From: Pedobacter nanyangensis
Lineage (GTDB): Bacteria; Bacteroidota; Bacteroidia; Sphingobacteriales; Sphingobacteriaceae
Direction of reading: 5' to 3'
DNA: 64,000 nucleotides
Assembly (NCBI RefSeq): GCF_003313505.1
Contig: NZ_QMHO01000001.1
Location: 496,001 to 560,000 of the forward strand
This document shows, one piece after another, positions 25,769-32,694 of the stretch. The notes beneath the pieces were generated by a model. It was not told where the DNA came from and made no database searches. It worked only from the letters and a program-made list of their open reading frames with translations. The stretch's first letter is position 1. Every line of letters begins with the position of its first letter. The position numbers and the translations under genes are program-made.

Positions 25769-26401
25769 ATGAGTTACGTAGGTAAAAAATTCCCGAGTAT
25801 TACAGTTGATGCCATGTCTGAAATGGGCGATGATTTGAAAATCAACGTTTTTGAAGAAGCAGTAAAAAATAACTCTAAAGTATTGTTGTTCTGGTACCCA
25901 AAAGACTTCACTTTTGTTTGCCCAACTGAATTGCACGCTTTCCAAGCCGCTTTGGAAGATTTCAAACAAAGAAACACCATCGTGATCGGTGCATCTTGCG
26001 ATACCAACGAAGTACACTTTGCATGGTTAAACACCGCAAAAGACAACGGCGGGATCGAAGGCGTTACCTATCCATTAATTGCTGATACCCACAGACAGTT
26101 AGCCGGTACTTTAGGAATCTTGGACCAAGAAGTAGAATACACTGAAGAAGGAGAAGAAGTTTTCTCTGGTTCTAATGTTTCTTACCGTGCTACCTACCTG
26201 ATCGATGAAACCGGTAAAGTATTTCACGAAAGTGTAAACGATATGCCATTGGGCAGAAACGTAAAAGAATACTTGCGCCTAATTGACGCTTATGCACACG
26301 TACAAAAACATGGCGAAGTTTGTCCTGCTAACTGGGAAGAAGGAAAATCTGCAATGAATGCCACCAGAACTGGCGTAGCGGAATACTTAAGCGCAAACTA
26401 A
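25769..26401 (+). CDS. ahpC: peroxiredoxin AhpC/Prx1 type
   Basis: Thiol peroxidase reducing hydrogen and organic peroxides, cytoplasmic, 2-Cys type. The peroxidatic cysteine is C51 in DFTFVCPTEL, the resolving cysteine C185 in GEVCPANWEEG, and the C-terminal TRTGVAEYLSAN region matches the family. 210 residues. A strong housekeeping-type promoter precedes it. No ahpF lies nearby; instead a single-domain thioredoxin-like protein follows 198 bases downstream, which may supply electrons (inference). Confidence 0.95.
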   Translation: MSYVGKKFPSITVDAMSEMGDDLKINVFEEAVKNNSKVLLFWYPKDFTFVCPTELHAFQAALEDFKQRNTIVIGASCDTNEVHFAWLNTAKDNGGIEGVTYPLIADTHRQLAGTLGILDQEVEYTEEGEEVFSGSNVSYRATYLIDETGKVFHESVNDMPLGRNVKEYLRLIDAYAHVQKHGEVCPANWEEGKSAMNATRTGVAEYLSAN

Positions 26402-26435
26402 GCGAAAGCTTAACGGAGGCTGTTCATGCCGACGC

Positions 26436-26501
26436 TTGTCACATTGAGCTTGTCGAAATGTTCTTTTTAGAATAAGGCTTCGACAAGCTCAGCTTGACAA
26501 A
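26436..26501. repeat. imperfect inverted repeat element after ahpC
   Basis: Left arm 26436-26457 (contains GAGCTTGTCGAA) and right arm 26478-26501 (contains TTCGACAAGCTC) form a long hairpin with about 20 bases between. The TTCGACAAGCTCA sequence resembles a dispersed intergenic element I recall from many Bacteroidota. Confidence 0.65.
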
Positions 26502-26599
26502 TATAAATTACCCTCTTTTCAAACCAATAACTATGCGATTTCTAAACTGACACAAGGCTGTAAAAGTAGTGTGATTGCATAGCTATTAAATTTTATATC

Positions 26600-26908
26600 A
26601 TGTTTTTAGAATTAACAGAAGATAATTTAAGCCAATACCTTTCAGATAATCCAAAGGTGATGGTACAATATGCAGCTTCGTGGTGTGGTAACTGCCGTAT
26701 CATGAAACCAAAGTTTAAAAAATTGGCTTCAGAAAATGAAGACGTAGCATTTTTAATTGTAGATGCGGAGAAATTTCCAGAGTCGAGAAAATTTGCAAAG
26801 GTGGATAATTTACCAACTTTCGCAGCCTTTCAAAACGGATCTTTGGTTGACCAGGTGCAAACCAACAAAGCCGAAGTTTTAACCGATTTATTTGCTAAAA
26901 TCAAGTAA
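26600..26908 (+). CDS. thioredoxin-fold protein with WCGNC site
   Basis: 102-residue cytoplasmic thioredoxin-like protein. The redox site W28-C29-G30-N31-C32 lies in YAASWCGNCRIMKPKF, and the cis-proline region is VDNLPTFAAF. The NC instead of the thioredoxin GPC loop suggests a specialised partner. Two bases separate it from the following small gene; ahpC is directly upstream on the same strand, so peroxide defence is the likely context. Confidence 0.9.
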   Translation: MFLELTEDNLSQYLSDNPKVMVQYAASWCGNCRIMKPKFKKLASENEDVAFLIVDAEKFPESRKFAKVDNLPTFAAFQNGSLVDQVQTNKAEVLTDLFAKIK

Positions 26909-26910
26909 TT

Positions 26911-27159
26911 ATGAAAGTTCCAGTAATTAGGCAGTTTTTCGAAAATGCAAGCCCCGAGCAACTGAACGCAACCCTTGAAGTGTTAGAAGCATTTTGCGAA
27001 TTTAGGGGCGTAAGTGAAGCAGAGGTTGACGTAGCCGGAGAAATGATCACCAATATTTGTGGTGCCTTAGAAGTGCACCAAAGTGTAAAGGGCGGCATGG
27101 CCGAAAGAGAGGCGTTAAATGCATTTTCTCAAAAAGTAATGGGCTCTATTGATCGGTAA
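26911..27159 (+). CDS. small conserved protein (DUF6952-like)
   Basis: 82-residue acidic, helical, soluble protein with three cysteine-containing segments: LEAFCEFRG, TNICGALEVH. It follows the thioredoxin gene by two bases and is probably translated with it. I recall this small family next to thioredoxin/peroxiredoxin genes in Bacteroidota; the family number is from memory. No function is known to me. Confidence 0.75.
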   Translation: MKVPVIRQFFENASPEQLNATLEVLEAFCEFRGVSEAEVDVAGEMITNICGALEVHQSVKGGMAEREALNAFSQKVMGSIDR

Positions 27160-27192
27160 TTTTCTATAGATCCCCCACCTTAAAGATTATTG

Positions 27193-27226
27193 AACCTCGC
27201 AGATTTTCAAAGTTTGCGAGGTTTTT
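27193..27226 (+). terminator. terminator of the thioredoxin pair
   Basis: AACCTCGCA and TGCGAGGTT form a 9-base stem with a 13-base loop, followed by TTT. Confidence 0.85.
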
Positions 27227-27279
27227 TAATGTACAGGTGGTCGCGTTTTTAGGTTATCTAAATTGAACCACATATATAC

Positions 27280-28104
27280 CTAAAAACTCTTTTTGTACAG
27301 GTTATAAAGCACCTGCTTATCAAAGTCTGTAAGCGTTTGGGTAATGTCCGTTTGGATATAATGGATTTTAAAAGCTTCAATGGCGTAGTTTAAACGCTGC
27401 ACATTGTAGCCAATCACCTTTAAAGCCGCAGTGGTGTCAAAGTTTTCGGGCACACTGTCTAAAACATCATCATACCAAAGTCCATATCCCTTTTGCGCCA
27501 AAGTTTTCCACGGGAAATTCTTCGGATCGTTTTTACGTCCAGGAGCAAAATCGGCGTGTCCAATAAAGTTGGCCGTTGGAATACTATATTTCTTTTTTAA
27601 GGTGCCCAGTAAGGCACACAAACTATTGATTTGTGCATCAGTCCAAATATCGGTAGTGCCGTTGTTGTCCATTTCAATGCCTATGGAGCAGGAGTTCATG
27701 TCCGTAACGCTGCCCCATTTGCCCACACCTGCATGTTGTGCCCTCAAATAGTCGTTCACCATTTGCACTACTTTACCATCTCTGCTTACCACATAGTGGG
27801 AGCTGGTGCCAGTTCGGGTTAGGGTAAAAGTTCTGAGGGTTTGCTCCAAGGAATCCTGGGCCGTGTGGTGTATGATGACGAAGTTTGGCTTCCTGATGCC
27901 CATATTGGTGGTGCCCACAAAATACTGCTCACTATACAGCGAGTCAATTTTTTGGTTTTCGGGCGGGGTAGCTTTAATGATTTCTGAAAAAGCCTTTGCG
28001 TTGTTTTTGTACACCTTGTCGGTAGCTTTATACTTGTAAGTGCTGCATCCTGCAACTAACAGCCCAAATGCTGCGGCAAGAAATAAAGATTGGTATCGGT
28101 TCAT
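27280..28104 (-). CDS. N-acetylmuramoyl-L-alanine amidase lipoprotein (AmiD-like)
   Basis: Zinc amidase of the amidase_2 family cleaving the bond between MurNAc and the stem peptide of peptidoglycan, anchored to a membrane by lipidation. The start at 28104 is chosen because it places a lipoprotein signal MNRYQSLFLAAAFGLLVAGC at the N-terminus (Cys20); an upstream in-frame start at 28215 would put 37 unrelated residues ahead. Zinc-site residues: FVIIHHTA (H79/H80), IGHADFAPGRKNDP (H183, D193), with SSHYVVSRDG in the core. 274 residues. Divergent from the M49-like gene. Confidence 0.92.
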   Translation of the reverse strand: MNRYQSLFLAAAFGLLVAGCSTYKYKATDKVYKNNAKAFSEIIKATPPENQKIDSLYSEQYFVGTTNMGIRKPNFVIIHHTAQDSLEQTLRTFTLTRTGTSSHYVVSRDGKVVQMVNDYLRAQHAGVGKWGSVTDMNSCSIGIEMDNNGTTDIWTDAQINSLCALLGTLKKKYSIPTANFIGHADFAPGRKNDPKNFPWKTLAQKGYGLWYDDVLDSVPENFDTTAALKVIGYNVQRLNYAIEAFKIHYIQTDITQTLTDFDKQVLYNLYKKSF

Positions 28105-28232
28105 CGAAATAAAATGTGTTTTGTTATTGGCCGAGTTAAAGGTGAAATCCTCAGCAAATAAAGTGCTGCTATTCTTCCTCAACTTTTTTACTAATTTAGG
28201 GCTTTCAAATAACATCCGAAAGAATATTATTT

Positions 28233-29909
28233 ATGCAAAAAATAACCATGCGTGTAGCTAAAAACCTGATCCTCGGAGCAGTTTTGTCAACCTCAATTAC
28301 CGCCTGTACAAGCAAAAACTCAACACAGGGAAATGCCGCAAATGGCGAGCTCGACTCTTTACAGGAGTATGTGGCGCAAAGGCTACCGATTTACGAGAAA
28401 GTGAGGCTAAGCACTGATCTTAACCTGCTTACCGCTAACGAAAGACAAGTTTTGCCTTTACTGATAGAAGCCGCTCAAATTATGGATGAGCTTTTTTGGA
28501 AACAAGCCTATCCGCAACGCGATAGTTTGTTGGCCACAATCAAGGACGAGAAAACAAAGGATTTTGTAAAAATCAACTACGGTCCGTGGGACAGGCTTAA
28601 TGGCGATAAACCTTTTGTAGCGGGCATTGGCGAAAAACCCCTGGGAGTAACCTTTTATCCATTGGATATGACCAAAGAGGAGTTGGAAAAGTCGGATGTA
28701 AAAGATAAACAGGGCCTTTATTCGGTCATTAGAAGAGAGCAGGGCAAATTGGTTTCTATTCCCTACCACATCTATTTTGCTACCGAGCTGCAAAAAGCCA
28801 GCAGCTTGCTGAAACAGGCCGCTTTAATTACGGATGATGCGGGGCTGAAAAAATACCTGAACCTACGTGCCGATGCTTTGGTGAGCGATAATTATACCGC
28901 CAGTGATTATGCTTGGCTGGACATGAAAACCAACGGATTGGACATTATTATTGGGCCTATTGAAAACTATGAAGACAAATTGTTTAATGCCAGGGCCTCT
29001 TTTGAAAGCTATGTACTGGTGAAAGATAAGGAATGGAGCAAGCGTTTGGCCAAATATGTAGCGCTTTTGCCTGAGCTCCAAAAAGGACTGCCAGTACCCG
29101 ATAAATACAAGAAGGAGGTTCCCGGAACTGATTCGGAATTGAATGCCTATGATGTGGTTTACTATGCTGGCGATTGCAACTCTGGCTCCAAAACCATTGC
29201 GGTGAACTTGCCTAACGACGAAAAAATCCAACAGGAAAAAGGCACCCGTCGCTCGCAATTGAAAAATGCAATGAAAGCTAAATTCGATAAAATTTTAGTG
29301 CCAATTGCCAATGTATTGATCGACAAGGAACAACAGAAATATATCAAATTTGATGCTTTTTTCGCCAACGTGATGTTTCATGAAGTGGCACACGGCCTGG
29401 GCATAAAAAATACCATAACAGGCAAGGGAATGGTGCGCAATGCGCTGCAAGAGCAATATTCGTGGTTAGAAGAAGGCAAAGCCGATGTTTTGGGCCTGTA
29501 CATGGTGACCGGTTTGCTTAAAAAAGGAGAGCTACAGGGTGATATCAAAGACTATTACACCACTTACATGGCTGGTATTTTACGCTCGGTACGCTTTGGG
29601 GCCTCTAGTGCACATGGTAAAGCCAACATGCAATGCTTTAACTTTTTCCAGGAAAAGGGAGCTTTTGAAAGAACCGCACAAGGCACTTATAAAGTTAACT
29701 ACGAAAAATTCGCTTCGGCCATGAACGAACTGAGCGCCGTTATCCTAACCTTACAGGGCAATGGCGATAAAGTAGCCGTAGAAAAAGCACAAATGGAAAG
29801 AGGGCTGATCAAAGCCCCGCTGCAAGCCGATTTAGACAAACTTGCGCAGAAAGGTATTCCTGTAGATGTGGTTTTTGAACAAGGCGTAGATGTTTTAGGG
29901 ATGAAATAA
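28233..29909 (+). CDS. M49-like zinc metallopeptidase lipoprotein
   Basis: 558-residue lipoprotein (lipobox SITAC, Cys25) resembling the dipeptidyl peptidase III (M49) family and its relatives. The zinc motif is a five-residue HEVAH (383-387) followed by EEGKAD (413-418), which corresponds to the EExxAE/D third-ligand motif of M49; classical DPP III has a six-residue HELLGH form. Such proteins are often mislabelled. It is expected in the periplasm or at the outer membrane, unlike cytosolic DPP III. An alternative start at 28248 would leave the signal intact. A strong terminator follows. Confidence 0.75.
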   Translation: MQKITMRVAKNLILGAVLSTSITACTSKNSTQGNAANGELDSLQEYVAQRLPIYEKVRLSTDLNLLTANERQVLPLLIEAAQIMDELFWKQAYPQRDSLLATIKDEKTKDFVKINYGPWDRLNGDKPFVAGIGEKPLGVTFYPLDMTKEELEKSDVKDKQGLYSVIRREQGKLVSIPYHIYFATELQKASSLLKQAALITDDAGLKKYLNLRADALVSDNYTASDYAWLDMKTNGLDIIIGPIENYEDKLFNARASFESYVLVKDKEWSKRLAKYVALLPELQKGLPVPDKYKKEVPGTDSELNAYDVVYYAGDCNSGSKTIAVNLPNDEKIQQEKGTRRSQLKNAMKAKFDKILVPIANVLIDKEQQKYIKFDAFFANVMFHEVAHGLGIKNTITGKGMVRNALQEQYSWLEEGKADVLGLYMVTGLLKKGELQGDIKDYYTTYMAGILRSVRFGASSAHGKANMQCFNFFQEKGAFERTAQGTYKVNYEKFASAMNELSAVILTLQGNGDKVAVEKAQMERGLIKAPLQADLDKLAQKGIPVDVVFEQGVDVLGMK

Positions 29910-29920
29910 AAATTTAAATT

Positions 29921-29960
29921 AAAAAAAGCGGCCTAATTGCAAAATTAGGCCGCTTTTTTT
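29921..29960. terminator. strong bidirectional-type terminator
   Basis: An 18-base perfect stem (core AGCGGCCTAATT) with a 4-base loop and seven T ends the M49-like gene. Confidence 0.95.
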
Positions 29961-29976
29961 ATGCCTTTAGGAATAG

Positions 29977-30027
29977 TTGCCCAAAAAAATGAAAATTTCT
30001 TGTAACCTTTTGCAAAACTCTTTCGTC
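29977..30027 (+). promoter_or_regulatory. ECF-type promoter of the outer-membrane barrel gene
   Basis: TTGCCC plus seven A (29977-29989), TGTAACC at 30001-30007, a 16-base spacer and CGTC at 30024-30027. The same arrangement precedes the ECF sigma gene at 50358-50407. TGTAACC/CGTC is a known pattern for ECF sigma factors. Confidence 0.8.
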
Positions 30028-30102
30028 TACATGCTACAAACTATCCGTAGGGATTTCCCTTTTTTGAAAAACTAAGCAGAAAAATTTAAAAAAGAAAAAA
30101 AA

Positions 30103-30128
30103 TGCGCTAAAAGCGCACAGGCTTTTTT
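30103..30128 (+). promoter_or_regulatory. leader hairpin with T-run, possible attenuator
   Basis: TGCGCT, 3-base loop, AGCGCA (30103-30117), then CAGGC and six T (30123-30128), inside the roughly 130-base leader of the barrel gene. An alternative pairing GCAC (30115-30118) with GTGC (30129-30132) exists. The gap between stem and T-run weakens it as a terminator. Confidence 0.35.
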
Positions 30129-30162
30129 GTGCCCAAAATTTTAACGATAAAACAACACACAA

Positions 30163-32604
30163 ATGAAAACTTTATACCTTTTGATCTTCACTTTGTTCGC
30201 TTCTACAGCACTTTATGCTTCGCCTGTTAAGGCCAAACAAGCAGAAGTTAGTGGCCTGGTTTTGGACGAACAGCGTAAGCCCATAGATTACGCTACGGTA
30301 GGCTTGTTCAAGTCCTCAGACTCATCGTTGGTAAAAACCGCCATGACTACGCCCGATGGAAAATTTAGCTTTCCAAGCATCGCTGCGGGAAGCTACTACA
30401 TTAAAATCAACATGATGGGCTACCAAATTTATAAAGGCAAGGCTTTTACCGTTGCGGAGCAAGCCTTGAATTTGCCAGAGATTGTTTTGGTGGCCTCCAG
30501 TAAAATGTTAAATGCCGTAAGCATTACTGCCGTTAAGCCGCTTTTGGAGCGTAAGGCAGATAAATTGGTGATGAACGTTGAAGCCAGCTCGGCTGCGGTA
30601 GGCTCATCGGCATTGGAAGTGCTGCAAAGAGCGCCAGGGGTTACGGTAGACCAAAACGACCGGATTTCGATGCAAGGTAAACAGGGCGTACTGATCATGT
30701 TGGATGGTAAACAAACCTACATGAGCCAGGCTGATGTGGCCAATTTGCTGCGCAACATGCAAAGCTCTGAGATTGAAACCATTGAGCTAATTACCAATCC
30801 ATCCTCCAAATATGATGCATCGGGCAACTCCGGAATCATCAATATTAAAACCAAAAAGGCTCGTAGCGGCGGTGCAAACGGCAGCTTTAACGCAGGCATG
30901 GCCTACGGAAAAAACCTTAGGGGAAATACCGGGCTGAACCTTAATTACCGAAACAAAGGCGTTAACGTTTTTGGTAGCTACAACTTTAACAAGGGCGCAA
31001 GGGATAATTTTATTAGTATCGACCGTGTCTCTAAAGGTTCTGGGGCCAACCCCGATACTTATTTTTCCCAAAAAGGGGACGATACCCGTGATTTTGAAAA
31101 CAACAACTTTAAAGTTGGTGCCGATTTCTTCCTCAATAAGAACAATACCATTGGTGTTTTGGTGAATGGCTATTTGAACAGTGGCGATGAAAAATCAGCC
31201 AATCGAACCTTGATCGGGAAATCGTTTACGCAAATTGACTCGACCCTGATGGCCAATAACACCCAAAAATCAAGCTATCGGAACTTCTCTTACAACTTAA
31301 ACTACAAATCTGTTTTAGACACTGCGGGGCAAGAGCTCACCGCCGATGCCGATTATTCGAGATACCACGGTAAGGACAATGCCGAACTGGTAAACGATTA
31401 CCGTTATCCTGATGGCTCCTTGGTAAAGCCTGTAGGCCGCTTAAGAAACAACACGCCAAGCGTAATTGATATTAAAGCGGTTAAGGTAGATTATGTTTTG
31501 CCAATTAATAAAACCATGAAGTTTGAAGCCGGGGCGAAAAGCAGCTGGGTAGAAACAGATAATGATTTGCGTGCCGAAGAATGGGTAAGTAACGCATGGC
31601 AAAATGATGTGCGCCGTAGCAACAGGTTTGTGTACGATGAAAATGTGAACGCCGTGTACACCAATTTGAACAAGCAATTTAAAAGTACCAGCGTTCAATT
31701 GGGGCTACGGATGGAGCAAACCAACTCTAAAGGTCATTTGATTACCACCAACGAGGTTGTAAAACGCAGTTACTGGGATTTTTTCCCTACCATCTACATC
31801 CAGCAAACGCTGTCTAAAAACCATCAGGTTGGCGTTTCCTACGGACGCAGGATTGACAGGCCTAGTTACGACGCATTAAACCCATTTATGTACTATCTGG
31901 ACCAATATACCTACAACAAGGGTAATCCTTTCTTAAATCCACAGTACACCAACAATTACGAGGTGAATTATACTTTCATGCAAAAATACTTTTTGAATTT
32001 TGGCTATAGTGTGGTAAACGATGCAATTACCGAAGTGATTTTGCCTGATGAAAAACAAAAAGCTTTATATCAAACCAATGCCAACATTGCCAAAAACACG
32101 ACCATTTCAGCAAATCTTTCGGTTCCGGTAAAAGTGCGCAAATGGTGGACCATGAACAACAACCTGAATGTTTTTCACCTGGCTTTTGAAACGCCAGACC
32201 TGGAAGGAAGAGCCCTGAAAACTGGCCAAACTTCTTATCAGGTTCGTATGCAGAACAACTTCATCATCATGGATGGTTTAACGGCCGAGATCAATGCCAA
32301 CTATGAATCGCCTTTAACTTATGGTACCCTTGCGCTTGAGGAAAGGGCTTACGTTGACCTCGGAATCAGTAAAGCTATCCTGAACAAGAAAGGAAGCATC
32401 AGGTTTGCCGTTTCGGATGTTTTTGATACCAACAGAACCAGATTGAGCAGTGCGTATCCAGGGTTGAACTATAACCTTTATCAAAAGAACGAAACACAGT
32501 TGTTTAGGGTTAACTTTAGTTACAGATTTGGCAAAAATGAAATTAAACCTGCCCGCAGAAGATCAACAGGAACAGAATCGGAGCAAGGCAGGATGAAGAA
32601 TTAG
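30163..32604 (+). CDS. outer-membrane beta-barrel receptor (OMP_b-brl_3 type)
   Basis: 813-residue outer-membrane protein. Signal MKTLYLLIFTLFASTALYA; a carboxypeptidase-regulatory-like domain at about 28-110 (VSGLVLDEQRKPIDYATV); a plug-like region 120-235 (ALEVLQRAPGVTVDQNDRI ... GIINIKTKK); then a C-terminal barrel with repeated aromatic-ended strands. It resembles TonB-dependent receptors but belongs to the branch without a classical SusC layout, and no SusD is next to it. The substrate is unknown. The ECF-type promoter suggests stress or envelope control by the sigma factor at 50420. A convergent terminator follows. Confidence 0.9.
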   Translation: MKTLYLLIFTLFASTALYASPVKAKQAEVSGLVLDEQRKPIDYATVGLFKSSDSSLVKTAMTTPDGKFSFPSIAAGSYYIKINMMGYQIYKGKAFTVAEQALNLPEIVLVASSKMLNAVSITAVKPLLERKADKLVMNVEASSAAVGSSALEVLQRAPGVTVDQNDRISMQGKQGVLIMLDGKQTYMSQADVANLLRNMQSSEIETIELITNPSSKYDASGNSGIINIKTKKARSGGANGSFNAGMAYGKNLRGNTGLNLNYRNKGVNVFGSYNFNKGARDNFISIDRVSKGSGANPDTYFSQKGDDTRDFENNNFKVGADFFLNKNNTIGVLVNGYLNSGDEKSANRTLIGKSFTQIDSTLMANNTQKSSYRNFSYNLNYKSVLDTAGQELTADADYSRYHGKDNAELVNDYRYPDGSLVKPVGRLRNNTPSVIDIKAVKVDYVLPINKTMKFEAGAKSSWVETDNDLRAEEWVSNAWQNDVRRSNRFVYDENVNAVYTNLNKQFKSTSVQLGLRMEQTNSKGHLITTNEVVKRSYWDFFPTIYIQQTLSKNHQVGVSYGRRIDRPSYDALNPFMYYLDQYTYNKGNPFLNPQYTNNYEVNYTFMQKYFLNFGYSVVNDAITEVILPDEKQKALYQTNANIAKNTTISANLSVPVKVRKWWTMNNNLNVFHLAFETPDLEGRALKTGQTSYQVRMQNNFIIMDGLTAEINANYESPLTYGTLALEERAYVDLGISKAILNKKGSIRFAVSDVFDTNRTRLSSAYPGLNYNLYQKNETQLFRVNFSYRFGKNEIKPARRRSTGTESEQGRMKN

Positions 32605-32620
32605 CATCTTGACCATTGTT

Positions 32621-32660
32621 AAAAGCCTCACGAAGTACTAAAAAACTTCGTGAGGCTTTT
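32621..32660. terminator. bidirectional terminator with ACGAAGT core
   Basis: AAAAGCCTCACGAAGT and its exact reverse complement enclose 8 bases; T-runs lie on both sides. It serves the two converging genes. Confidence 0.95.
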
Positions 32661-32694
32661 AATTTTTGAATCGTTTCTAACAGCAAGCCGGATG

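Noticed and set aside
30163-32604. SusC/SusD polysaccharide utilisation locus
   Set aside because: The barrel is not of the SusC layout and no SusD-like lipoprotein follows.
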